A DNA stretch of 64,000 nt, from positions 1,828,501-1,892,500 of the forward strand of contig NZ_JARVTG010000001.1 in the NCBI RefSeq assembly GCF_029846635.1, written 5' to 3'. The stretch comes from Pokkaliibacter sp. MBI-7 (GTDB lineage: Bacteria > Pseudomonadota > Gammaproteobacteria > Pseudomonadales > Balneatricaceae). Under the pieces are notes generated by a model, which did not search any database, was not told where the DNA came from, and saw only the letters and a list, made by a program, of their open reading frames with translations. Position numbers and translations under genes: made by a program. Below are positions 42,612 through 51,030 of the stretch, piece by piece (the stretch's first letter is position 1; each line of letters starts with the position of its first letter).

Positions 42612-42751
42612 CAGGTCGTTGAAAATCTATCTGCGTTGCCGAATACCGCGTCAAAAACAGGCTCAAAATGCTCATTTAGCCCACTAAACTCCGCTTTTTC
42701 GCCTGTTTTTTCCTTGTCTCGGCTACCTCGATAACGTTTTTCAACAGCCTG
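42612..42751 (+). mobile_element. 140-bp MITE-like repeat, copy 2
   Basis: Same element, same orientation and same length as the copy at 35637; about five base differences. CTAA flanks both ends (42608-42611 and 42752-42755). The left terminal repeat has a CT-to-TC change (CAGGTCGTTGAAAA). Confidence 0.85.
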
Positions 42752-42894
42752 CTAAGCGTGGTTCAGATCACGCCTGCGCGCAGACAGAATGAGTAAACTG
42801 GCGAGAAAATGCGGGATGTTGGCAGCAATGGGTGGAGGTACGCTGGTGATCGATGCTGGCGCCGCTTCCTGATGTCGTCGTCGCTGCATCGCAG

Positions 42895-42925
42895 CATGAA
42901 CATGGCCTCTGTAGCCATGTTCATG
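42895..42925. other. Perfect 12-bp stem-loop downstream of radC
   Basis: CATGAACATGGC and GCCATGTTCATG pair perfectly around a 7-base loop, 50 bases past the radC stop. There is no U run; GTGCAC repeats lie beside it. May be a terminator or an mRNA-end structure. Confidence 0.5.
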
Positions 42926-42973
42926 CACCACCATGTGCACTGATCGTGCACAGCAACCACTCACTTGCTGCGC

Positions 42974-43648
42974 TCAGCAAAAGCCTCGCTCAGCCAGAGA
43001 CACCACCTGTCCGGCACCAACGACGAAGTGATCCAGCAGGCGTATTTCCACCAGCGCCAGTGCCTCTTTCAGACGCTGGGTAATCAGCTCGTCGGCGCGG
43101 CTGGGCTCGGCAATGCCGGAGGGGTGATTGTGGGCCACGATCAGGGCGGCGGCATTGTGGCGTAAGGCGGCCTTGACGACTTCCCGCGGATGAACCGAAG
43201 CGCTGTCGATGCTGCCCAGAAACAGCGGCTCGTAATGAATCAGCCGGTGCTGGCTGTCGAGATAGAGGCAGGCGAAAACTTCGCGCTGCTGATCACGCAA
43301 GTGGGCCAGCAGATAATTCTTTACCGCATCGGGGGAGGTGAAGCTCTGCTCACGACGCAGCTCTTCGGTCAGATGACGACGACCCATTTCCAGCACCGCC
43401 TGCAGCTGGGCGTATTTGGCGCTGCCCAGGCCATGCGCCTGACAGAACTCCTGCAGATCTGCCTGTAGCAGGGCACGCAGGCTGCCGAAGCGTTGTAGCA
43501 GTTGTTGCGCCATTTCCACCGCACTCTGCCCGGCCACGCCGGTACGCAGGAAGATCGCCAGCAGCTCGGCATCGGTGAGGGAGGCCGCTCCCTTGTTCAA
43601 CAGTTTTTCTCTTGGCCGCTGCTCTGCGGGCCAGTCACGAATAGACAT
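42974..43648 (-). CDS. radC: RadC-family JAB-domain protein
   Basis: A 224-residue protein. The N-terminal helix-hairpin-helix region (RPREKLLNKGAASLTDAELLAIFLRTGVAG) and the JAB/MPN metal site (AALIVAHNHPSGIAEPSRAD, HNHPSG motif) are complete. It was named for DNA repair, but its role is not proven. It is divergent from coaBC-dut across the HPP gene, a conserved neighbourhood in gammaproteobacteria, here with an extra gene inserted. Confidence 0.95.
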   Translation of the reverse strand: MSIRDWPAEQRPREKLLNKGAASLTDAELLAIFLRTGVAGQSAVEMAQQLLQRFGSLRALLQADLQEFCQAHGLGSAKYAQLQAVLEMGRRHLTEELRREQSFTSPDAVKNYLLAHLRDQQREVFACLYLDSQHRLIHYEPLFLGSIDSASVHPREVVKAALRHNAAALIVAHNHPSGIAEPSRADELITQRLKEALALVEIRLLDHFVVGAGQVVSLAERGFC

Positions 43649-43757
43649 CCTGTCCTGCTCCCTGTGAATACTGCACCGGCTCCTTGCCCGCGCAGGCGAC
43701 CCTATTTAGCCGGGCACTTTTCACTGAGTAAAGAGCAGCCGCGAAAATCCATGGCTG

Positions 43758-43796
43758 CGCGGTAGTCCTGAGACGTTACGCGGTAGTCCTGAGACG
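43758..43796. repeat. Tandem 18-bp repeat (21-bp period) at the end of the HPP gene
   Basis: CGCGGTAGTCCTGAGACG is present at 43758-43775 and 43779-43796, separated by the 3 bases that form the TAA stop (minus strand) of the HPP gene. The duplicated codons encode RLRTTA. Confidence 0.85.
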
Positions 43797-44243
43797 ATGG
43801 CCGGCCAGATGATGATAGGCCCAGGCCAGCACCACCAGCAGCACACTGCCCGGCAGTACCGTTTGCCAGACAAAGTGCCAGTTCATACCGGAAAACAGCA
43901 CCAGCAGCGGATTCGCGCCAGCCGGTGGATGAACCACCTGCAATGCCACCATGGCCGCCACACCAGCACCGGCGGCCAGTGGCAGGGCGTACTCCATCGG
44001 CCAGCCCATGTGGGCGATGGCTACACCGATACAGGCCGTCAGTACATGTCCGCCAATCACGTTCTGTGGGCGTGACAACGGGCTGGACGGCACCGCGAAC
44101 AACAAAACACAGCTGGCGCCAAACGGCACCATCAGCAATACCCAGTTGAGCCAGTGATCAAGAGCCACCAGCGCAGCGATGCCGAGGGCAGCGCCACTGC
44201 CAGCAAGGAGGGACTTCAGGGTGTGGGAAACGACGACTTTCAT
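43776..44243 (-). CDS. HPP-family membrane protein
   Basis: A 155-residue protein with four membrane helices. WLNWVLLMVPFGASCVLLFAVPSSPLSRPQNVIGGHVLTACIGVAIAHMGW and VALQVVHPPAGANPLLVLF (HPPAGAN motif) mark the HPP family, some members of which transport nitrite in chloroplasts. The bacterial role is poorly known. The last six codons are repeated just beyond the stop, see the tandem repeat. It lies between radC and coaBC. Confidence 0.9.
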   Translation of the reverse strand: MKVVVSHTLKSLLAGSGAALGIAALVALDHWLNWVLLMVPFGASCVLLFAVPSSPLSRPQNVIGGHVLTACIGVAIAHMGWPMEYALPLAAGAGVAAMVALQVVHPPAGANPLLVLFSGMNWHFVWQTVLPGSVLLVVLAWAYHHLAGHRLRTTA

Positions 44244-44492
44244 AGATTGCCAACACTTATGCGGTCAAACGCCGCACGCTCTGATACCTCAGCAAGGGCA
44301 CGGCGAGGCAGTTGCGGCGACTACGGGACAGGCATTCTAGCGGCAGCAGCAACCTGATTAAAATTCATCTCGCCGATGGCACAGATCAACTCAGGTGATA
44401 TTGCACCGGTGGTAGCTGAGGACGGCTCAAACTGCAGGTGGTTTGTGATATGGTGTCAGGCCAATTGCACAGTGAGTACAGCCAGGATTGTG

Positions 44493-45776
44493 ATGGTGGA
44501 TTTATCCCTGCAAGGCAAACATATTCTGCTTGGTGTCAGTGGTGGTATTGCCGCCTACAAAAGCGCCGAACTGACCCGACTGCTGGTCAAGGCCGGGGCG
44601 CAGGTCAGAGTCGTACTGACCCGCGGTGGGGCTGAATTTGTTACCCCGCTGACCTTTCAGGCACTGTCCGGCAACCCGGTGTATCAGCATCTGCTGGATG
44701 AGCAGGCGGAAGCCGGCATGGGCCATATCGAGCTGGCCAAATGGGCCGATCTGGTGCTGGTCGCACCGGCCACCGCCGACATTATGGCGCGCTTTGCGGC
44801 CGGTTTTGGGGATGATCTGCTGACCACCCTGACGCTGGCTACCGAAGCTCCCATCTATCTGGCTCCGGCCATGAATCAGGCCATGTGGCGCGATCCGCGC
44901 ACCCAGCGTAATGCCCACTACCTCAGCAGTATCGGCTGGCATCTGCTCGGCCCCGACAGCGGCAGTCAGGCCTGTGGTGATATCGGCCCCGGTCGCATGC
45001 TGGAACCGCAGGCCATCGTCGCCCAGTTGCAGTCCCATCATCGTCGCCCGACCAGTCAGTCACTGCAGGGCAAAACCGTCTGGATCACTGCCGGCCCCAC
45101 CCGTGAGGCGCTGGACCCGGTGCGTTTCATCAGTAATCACTCCTCCGGCAAGATGGGTTTCGCGCTGGCGCAGGCCGCCAGTGAAGCTGGCGCACAGGTG
45201 CGCCTGATCTGCGGCCCGGTCAGTCTGCCCACGCCGGTGGGAGTGGAACGTGTCAATGTCGAATCGGCCGAACAGATGCTCAGTGCCAGCCTTGAGGGTA
45301 TCCAGCACTGCGACATCTTTATCGCCGCCGCGGCCGTGGCCGATTACCGCGCGGCCGAGGTGGCCGAGCACAAGATTAAGAAACAGAGCGGTAAGGACAG
45401 TCTGGCCCTGTCGCTGATCAAGAACCCCGATATCGTGGCAACCGTCGCCGCCCTGACACCGGACCTGCGCCCTTTTACCGTCGGCTTTGCCGCAGAAACC
45501 CGTGATGTCATCGAATATGCGCAGGACAAACTGGCACGTAAAAAACTCGACATGATTATCGCCAATGATGTGTCTGCCGAAGGCATAGGCTTCAACAGCG
45601 ACGACAACGCCGTCACCCTGGTCAGACCGCATCACGTGCTGACCCTGCCGCGTGCCAGCAAGCATGAGCTGGCGCGCAAACTGATTGAACACCTGGCCGC
45701 CGCCTACTACGACCCGGCCACACCGGCCGGCGAAACCATTGAGGCGACGGACGTGCAGGCTGTGGCCAGCCAGTGA
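44493..45776 (+). CDS. coaBC: Bifunctional phosphopantothenoylcysteine decarboxylase / phosphopantothenate-cysteine ligase
   Basis: A 427-residue enzyme for two steps of coenzyme A synthesis. The CoaC half has ILLGVSGGIAAYKSAELTRLLVKAG (FMN), GMGHIELAKWADL (catalytic His), LAPAMNQAMW and GSQACGDIGPGRM (catalytic Cys). The CoaB half has VWITAGPTREALDPVRFISNHSSGKMG and IKKQSGKDSLALSLIKNPDI. The start at 44493 follows AGGATTG; the 39-codon upstream extension is not conserved. Followed by dut, 57 bases on. Confidence 0.96.
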   Translation: MVDLSLQGKHILLGVSGGIAAYKSAELTRLLVKAGAQVRVVLTRGGAEFVTPLTFQALSGNPVYQHLLDEQAEAGMGHIELAKWADLVLVAPATADIMARFAAGFGDDLLTTLTLATEAPIYLAPAMNQAMWRDPRTQRNAHYLSSIGWHLLGPDSGSQACGDIGPGRMLEPQAIVAQLQSHHRRPTSQSLQGKTVWITAGPTREALDPVRFISNHSSGKMGFALAQAASEAGAQVRLICGPVSLPTPVGVERVNVESAEQMLSASLEGIQHCDIFIAAAAVADYRAAEVAEHKIKKQSGKDSLALSLIKNPDIVATVAALTPDLRPFTVGFAAETRDVIEYAQDKLARKKLDMIIANDVSAEGIGFNSDDNAVTLVRPHHVLTLPRASKHELARKLIEHLAAAYYDPATPAGETIEATDVQAVASQ

Positions 45777-45833
45777 ATTCGGGCTGCTCAGGCAGCCCAT
45801 ACTGTTATTCAACGCAAACCGAAACAGACAGGC

Positions 45834-46292
45834 ATGAAGCAGAATCTCCAAGTAAAAATTCTCGACCCGCGCATCGGTAACGAATTCCCCCTGCCCAGCT
45901 ACGCCACTGATGGCTCAGCGGGCCTTGATCTGCGCGCACTGCTGGACGCCCCACAGACACTGGAGCCCGGTCAGACCACGCTGATTCCCACAGGTCTGGC
46001 TATCTACATCGCCGATCCCGGTCTGGCGGCGATGATCCTGCCGCGCTCCGGCCTTGGCCATAAGCACGGTATCGTGCTCGGTAATCTGGTGGGGCTGATC
46101 GACTCGGACTATCAGGGTCAGCTGATGGTGTCCTGCTGGAACCGTGGCCAGACCAGCTTCGTCATCGAGCCCGGCGAGCGTATCGCCCAGATGGTGCTGG
46201 TCCCTGTGGTGCAGGCCCAGTGGGAAATTGTCGATGAGTTTCATGCCACAGCCCGTGGCGAAGGCGGATTTGGCCACTCAGGGCGCCAGTAA
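45834..46292 (+). CDS. dut: dUTP diphosphatase
   Basis: A 152-residue trimeric enzyme that hydrolyses dUTP. Motifs are in order: ATDGSAGLDLRA (1), LPRSGLGHKHGIVLGN (2, 3 region), GLIDSDYQGQLMVSCWN (3), ERIAQMVLVPVV (4) and a C-terminal ARGEGGFGHSG (5). Downstream of coaBC as in many gammaproteobacteria. Confidence 0.97.
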   Translation: MKQNLQVKILDPRIGNEFPLPSYATDGSAGLDLRALLDAPQTLEPGQTTLIPTGLAIYIADPGLAAMILPRSGLGHKHGIVLGNLVGLIDSDYQGQLMVSCWNRGQTSFVIEPGERIAQMVLVPVVQAQWEIVDEFHATARGEGGFGHSGRQ

Positions 46293-46399
46293 GCGGGTTA
46301 CTGAGGCCCAGACAGATGCCAGCCCATGTTTTATAGCCGTACACCTCTTCAACCAGAAAAAACTAGTCAGGATTCCAGGACTAAGGAAAGGAAAAAGCG

Positions 46400-47794
46400 A
46401 TGAGCCAGTACACTCCCCTTGCAGCCGTTGATCCGTCAATCTTCCGCGCCTATGACGTACGCGGCGTGGTGGGTTCAACCCTGAACGAAAGCATCGTCTA
46501 TCAGATTGGTCTGGCTATCGGTTCCGAAGCCACTGCCCGTGGTCAGAAGACCGTTGTGGTTGGCCGCGATGGCCGTCTGTCCGGCCCCAGCCTCAGCACC
46601 GCGCTGATGGATGGCCTGCGCGCAGCCGGTCAGGATGTGGTGGATGTGGGCATGGTCCCCACGCCGACCCTGTACTTTGCCACCTATCACCTGGGTTTCC
46701 CATCAGGCGTGATGGTCACTGGCAGCCACAATCCGGCTGACTATAACGGCTTCAAGATCGTCCTGGCGGGCGAAACCCTGTCTGGCGAGCAGATCACTGA
46801 TCTGTACCGCCGCATCGCGGAAAAAGACTTCAGTCAGGGTGAAGGCAGCTACCGTGCCGTCAGCATCGATGACGACTACGTCAACCGCATCACCGGTGAT
46901 GTGAAGCTGGCCAAGCCGATGAAAGTGGTGGTCGACTGCGGTAACGGTGTCACCGGTGAACTGGGCCCCCGTCTGGCCAAGGCACTGGGTTGCGAGATCA
47001 TCCCGCTGTTTACCGAGATCGACGGTAACTTCCCCAACCATCATCCTGATCCCGGCAAACTGAAAAACCTGCAGGACTGCATCAAGGCGGTCAAGGAGCA
47101 CGGTGCGGATCTGGGTCTGGCTTTCGATGGCGACGGCGACCGCGTTGGCGTGATCACCAACGCAGGGCATGTGGTCTTCCCTGACCGCCTGATGATGCTG
47201 TTTGCTCAGGACGTCTGTGGCCGTAACCCCGATGCGCAGATCATTTATGACGTGAAGTGCTCGCGTCTGCTGGCTCCTGCCATCAGCAAAGCCGGCGGCA
47301 AGCCGATGATGTGGAAGACCGGTCACTCACTGATCAAGGCCAAAATGAAGGAAAGCGGCGCTCTGCTGGCAGGTGAAATGAGCGGCCACATTTTCTTCAA
47401 GGAACGCTGGTACGGTTTCGATGACGGCCTGTACAGCGCCTGCCGTCTGCTGGAAATCCTGTCCAACGCCGACTGCGACGCTGACACCCTGTTCAAGCGC
47501 TTCCCTGAAGATGTCAGCACCCCTGAAATCAACATCGAAGTGACGGACGCAGGCAAGTTCACCATCGTCGAAGCCCTGCAGAAGCTGGACTTCCCCGGTG
47601 GCGACAAGTCCACCATCGACGGTGTTCGTGTGGACTTCCCCGATGGCTGGGGCCTGATCCGCGCATCCAACACCACCCCGGTACTGGTACTGCGCTTTGA
47701 GGCCGAAACCACTGAAGCACTGGAGCGCATCCGCAGCCTGTTCCAGGCGCGCCTGAACGAAGTCGACAGCTCGCTGGTGATTCCACACGAGTAA
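46400..47794 (+). CDS. algC: Phosphomannomutase / phosphoglucomutase
   Basis: A 464-residue enzyme interconverting hexose 1- and 6-phosphates for cell-surface sugars. IFRAYDVRGVVGSTL at the start, the phosphoserine loop GVMVTGSHNPADYNGFKI, the metal loop LGLAFDGDGDRVGVIT and the sugar loop GEMSGHIFFKERW are intact. It follows dut by about 110 bases, as in Pseudomonas, and ends in a terminator. The following argB of other species is absent. Confidence 0.95.
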   Translation: MSQYTPLAAVDPSIFRAYDVRGVVGSTLNESIVYQIGLAIGSEATARGQKTVVVGRDGRLSGPSLSTALMDGLRAAGQDVVDVGMVPTPTLYFATYHLGFPSGVMVTGSHNPADYNGFKIVLAGETLSGEQITDLYRRIAEKDFSQGEGSYRAVSIDDDYVNRITGDVKLAKPMKVVVDCGNGVTGELGPRLAKALGCEIIPLFTEIDGNFPNHHPDPGKLKNLQDCIKAVKEHGADLGLAFDGDGDRVGVITNAGHVVFPDRLMMLFAQDVCGRNPDAQIIYDVKCSRLLAPAISKAGGKPMMWKTGHSLIKAKMKESGALLAGEMSGHIFFKERWYGFDDGLYSACRLLEILSNADCDADTLFKRFPEDVSTPEINIEVTDAGKFTIVEALQKLDFPGGDKSTIDGVRVDFPDGWGLIRASNTTPVLVLRFEAETTEALERIRSLFQARLNEVDSSLVIPHE

Positions 47795-47854
47795 GACAAC
47801 AAACTGCTGCGACCAGCAACATGACCCAGGAGCGTGTTCAGTTCTCAGGTCACC

Positions 47855-47888
47855 ACAACGGGCATCTTAGGATGCCCGTTGTCGTTTT
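47855..47888 (+). terminator. Rho-independent terminator after algC
   Basis: ACAACGGGCATC and GATGCCCGTTGT make a 12-bp stem with a TTAG loop, followed by CGTTTT. Confidence 0.85.
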
Positions 47889-47983
47889 CGGGCCGCGCTT
47901 CGACACGTCCCTTTATTGCCCGTTGCCATCCTGCCTGCCACGTCGCAGACTGCCCTTCACTCCTCGGCACAAAGGGTATTGGC

Positions 47984-48676
47984 ATGTCTGCATTTACCGG
48001 CTTTTCACCTGCGCTGTTCCAGTTTCTGCAGGAGCTGCGCAGCAATAACAACAAGGACTGGTTTGCCGACAACAAGGAGCGCTACCAGCAGCAGGTACAG
48101 CAACCGATGGTTGCGATGATGACCGCATTGCAGCCGGGTCTGCAGGCCATCTCTCCACACTTTCGGGTCATCCCTAAAGCTCATAATGGCTCGATGTTCC
48201 GCATCTACCGCGATACCCGATTTGGCCACGACAAAACACCTTACAAAACCCATGCTGCCTGTCAGTTCCGTCATGCCGTCGGTAAGGATGTGCACGCCCC
48301 CGGCTACTATCTGGAGCTTGCCCCTGAGCACGTCATCATCGCAGCAGGGATCTGGCTGCCTCCCACGCCGGTGCTCAATCAGGTTCGTCAGCACATCGTC
48401 GAGCGAGCCGACCAGTGGCAGAGCATCAAGACGGATGACACGCTGGCAGCACTGTTTGGCGGAATAGAAGGGGAACAGCTGCGCGGCATGCCACGCGGAT
48501 TCAGTCAGGAGATGCCGCATCAGGAGGATGTGCGGCGCAAGAGCTTTATCGTCTCTGCCACCTGGCTGCCAGAAGAAGCGCAGCAGGATTATTTCTTCGA
48601 CGAACTGTTGCGGACCTATGCCGCGGCCAGCCCGTTCATGAGCTTTCTGTGCCGGGCGCTGGAACTGCCCTTCTGA
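47984..48676 (+). CDS. DUF2461-family protein
   Basis: A 230-residue cytoplasmic protein beginning FTGFSPALFQFLQELRSNNNKDWFADNKERYQQQVQQP and containing HNGSMFRIYRDTRFGHDKTPYKTHAACQFRH and PGYYLELAPEHVIIAAGIWLPPT, the hallmarks of DUF2461 (TIGR02453). Function unknown. The start at 47984 is inside a longer frame; AAAGGG and the family start support it. It converges with the TetR gene. Confidence 0.88.
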   Translation: MSAFTGFSPALFQFLQELRSNNNKDWFADNKERYQQQVQQPMVAMMTALQPGLQAISPHFRVIPKAHNGSMFRIYRDTRFGHDKTPYKTHAACQFRHAVGKDVHAPGYYLELAPEHVIIAAGIWLPPTPVLNQVRQHIVERADQWQSIKTDDTLAALFGGIEGEQLRGMPRGFSQEMPHQEDVRRKSFIVSATWLPEEAQQDYFFDELLRTYAAASPFMSFLCRALELPF

Positions 48677-48688
48677 GCATGATCAGAC

Positions 48689-49360
48689 TCAGGTGGGCGT
48701 CGTGACGCTCGTGTCTTTCAGTAACAGGTGGAGTACCTGCCCCAGCACCGCACGCAGCGGTTCACGGGCAGTCGACGGATTATGAATACCCCGCACCATC
48801 ACGCCGTCGAAGATCAGGCATATGACCTCCACCCTGGCCTCCTGCTGCAGACGCTCCGCTTCACTTACTGCCGTGGTGCCAAAGAACAGCTGCCGGAAGC
48901 GCTGACGCACCAGCTGGTCCGTGTGGTGCAATTTGGCAGCGACGCGGGCATTGCGCGATGCCTCGGCCGACATTTCCACCATGATCAGTGGATTGCAGGA
49001 TGTCACCTGCAACGCTTCCTCGACATGTAGCTGAGCCATCATACAATCGAGAAGATCATCTACCTGCAGCAGATTTTCAGACAGTTCATAGAACTGCTGG
49101 AGGTCTCGGTCGACGATAGCCTCGATAATGGCTTCCTTGCTGTCAAAGTAGTGATAGACATGGCCGGGGCTCATTCTGGCCATTTTGGAAATCGCTGACA
49201 TACTTGCTCCATGGAATCCATGGGCGCAGAAACAATCTGTTGCGGCTTGGAGGATCTGATTGCGACGGGCTTCACTGCGACTTTCCTTATCGCTGAGAGC
49301 GGCATGCTGACTGGCAGTGGCAGTATTTTGACCCTGCGTGGGCGGGAGATTTTTGGTCAT
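48689..49360 (-). CDS. TetR/AcrR-family regulator
   Basis: A 223-residue repressor. The helix-turn-helix is RRNQILQAATDCFCAHGFHGASMSAISKMARMSPGHVYHYFDSKEAIIEAIVDRDLQ, near residues 36-90, after a disordered 35-residue tail. The C-terminal half is the ligand domain. It is divergent from the RND efflux operon; a 24-bp palindrome sits between them over the promoter, so it is the probable local repressor. Start at 49360 after GAGGGG. Confidence 0.93.
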   Translation of the reverse strand: MTKNLPPTQGQNTATASQHAALSDKESRSEARRNQILQAATDCFCAHGFHGASMSAISKMARMSPGHVYHYFDSKEAIIEAIVDRDLQQFYELSENLLQVDDLLDCMMAQLHVEEALQVTSCNPLIMVEMSAEASRNARVAAKLHHTDQLVRQRFRQLFFGTTAVSEAERLQQEARVEVICLIFDGVMVRGIHNPSTAREPLRAVLGQVLHLLLKDTSVTTPT

Positions 49361-49401
49361 AAGCCCCTCTCTCATTCCTGTTGATATGTGCTGTGCCGGG
49401 A

Positions 49402-49430
49402 TTGATCAGCCGGGTAGGGAAAAATAGAAT
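49402..49430 (+). promoter_or_regulatory. Sigma-70 promoter of the efflux operon
   Basis: TTGATC (49402-49407), a 17-base spacer and TAGAAT (49425-49430) form a good plus-strand promoter whose -10 lies in the TetR palindrome. It would give a leader of about 380 bases before the adaptor gene. Confidence 0.55.
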
Positions 49431-49448
49431 GAACGAACGTTCATTCTA
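49425..49448. promoter_or_regulatory. TetR-type operator
   Basis: A 24-base palindrome: TAGAATGAA, CGAACG, TTCATTCTA, perfect in the 9-base arms. It lies in the gap between the TetR gene and the RND operon and overlaps a -10 box on the plus strand. Confidence 0.8.
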
Positions 49449-49819
49449 GTCTATTCGGCGCTTTGTTTCTCGTGCCGATGACGCCATAAGCAGACACCCT
49501 CATCCGGAGCAGGGATATCCCCCTCCCAACCGGTCATGGCGGTCCACTGGCACAAACCAGCTGGATATGTGTTCGCTGGGCCGTCCACTCATTCATTGCC
49601 CGATACAGACCGATCGGGTAGTGCTGCAGACAGGACGATCAGAACAGCGTGACAGCGCCAGGAAGAGTGTGAACTTCAGAACAATAAGACCCGCAGACAA
49701 GAGTTTAACGCCAAGTAAGGAGCCAGCAGGCTCCTGCCTGCATTGCAGGTACGTGTTGACAGTGGCGGTCGGCACCGGCGCACAGAATCCGTTTTGACGA
49801 CGCATTTAGAGGTGGCTTT
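49449..49819 (+). other. Long leader of the efflux operon
   Basis: About 370 bases with no gene. A hairpin GGAGCC/GGCTCC lies at 49719-49734, and a TTGACA box at 49756 that might be part of a second promoter without a clear -10. Nothing else recognised. Confidence 0.4.
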
Positions 49820-51019
49820 ATGCATGTAAATAGACGTACCCGGCTGGCAGTGGCTGTACTGGTCAGTGCCATGAGCGTGGTATTGAGCGGCTGTAACCAG
49901 CAGGAATCAGCGGGGGCTGCCCAGCAAGCCCAGCAGGGAGGCGCACAGCAGCCGGTAGAAGTAGGGATCTATACCGTGCAGCCACAGGCGGTCACGCTGA
50001 CCACTGAATTGCCAGGTCGCACCTCTGCTTATCTGGTCTCCGAAGTTCGCCCGCAAGTGGGTGGTATCATCCAGAAACGTCTGTTTACCGAAGGCTCAGA
50101 CGTCAAAGCCGGTGATGTACTGTATCTGATTGATCCGGCGACTTATGAAGCGGAGCTGGAAAGCGCCAAAGCCAATCTGGCCCGGGCCGATGCCAACGTG
50201 GAATCAGCCCGCCTGAAGGCTAAACGCTACAAAGAACTGGTGCAGATCAATGCTGTCAGTAAGCAGGACTATGACGACGCCGATGCCTCACTGAAGCAGT
50301 CACTGGCCGATGTGGCCGCTTACAAGGCCGCCATTCGCTCTGCACAGATCAACCTCAACTACACCAAGGTCACCTCACCCATCTCTGGTCGTATCGGTAA
50401 GTCTTCCGTCACCCCAGGAGCGCTGGTAACCGCTAATCAGACCACCGCGCTGGCTACCGTGCAGCAGCTGGATCCGGTCTACGTCGACGTTACGCAGTCC
50501 AGTGTTGACATGTTGCGCCTCAAGCGTGAACTGGCCAATGGCCAGCTGAGCAAAGCCTCTGCCAGCGATGAAGCTAAGGTCAAACTGATTCTGGAAGACG
50601 GCAGCCTCTATCCCGACGAGGGCAAACTGGCGTTCTCCGATGTATCGGTCAATGAAAGCACCGGCGCAGTGACACTGCGTGCTGTGTTCCCCAACCCCAA
50701 CATTATCCTGCTGCCCGGTATGTATGTGCGCGCTGAGATTGAAGAAGGCGTGCGTGAGCAGGGCATTCTGGTTCCTCAGCAGGGTGTGACCCGCGACATA
50801 AAAGGCAATGCCGTTGCCATGGTCATCAACAGCCAGGGCATCGTGGAAATGCACACCCTCAAGACCAATCGCGCGATTGGCGACAAATGGCTGATCGACG
50901 ACGGCCTGAAAGCCGGCGATCAGGTGATTGTCGAAGGATTGCAGAAAGTCCGCCCGGGTGCACCCGCCAAAGGGGTAGCTGCAGGACAGGCGCAAGCTGC
51001 TGCAGCTAAGCAAGGCTAA
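49820..51019 (+). CDS. RND efflux periplasmic adaptor (MexA/AcrA type)
   Basis: A 399-residue lipoprotein (VLVSAMSVVLSGCNQQESAG; lipobox LSGC) of the membrane-fusion family. VEVGIYTVQPQAVTLTTELPGRTSAYLVSEVRPQVGGIIQKRLFTEGSDVKAGDVLYLID is the lipoyl/barrel-sandwich part, then the helical hairpin, and YTKVTSPISGRIGKSSVTPGALVTANQ. It links the inner pump and outer channel. First gene of the operon, 11 bases before the pump gene. Confidence 0.95.
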   Translation: MHVNRRTRLAVAVLVSAMSVVLSGCNQQESAGAAQQAQQGGAQQPVEVGIYTVQPQAVTLTTELPGRTSAYLVSEVRPQVGGIIQKRLFTEGSDVKAGDVLYLIDPATYEAELESAKANLARADANVESARLKAKRYKELVQINAVSKQDYDDADASLKQSLADVAAYKAAIRSAQINLNYTKVTSPISGRIGKSSVTPGALVTANQTTALATVQQLDPVYVDVTQSSVDMLRLKRELANGQLSKASASDEAKVKLILEDGSLYPDEGKLAFSDVSVNESTGAVTLRAVFPNPNIILLPGMYVRAEIEEGVREQGILVPQQGVTRDIKGNAVAMVINSQGIVEMHTLKTNRAIGDKWLIDDGLKAGDQVIVEGLQKVRPGAPAKGVAAGQAQAAAAKQG

Positions 51020-51030
51020 GGGAGAAACAC

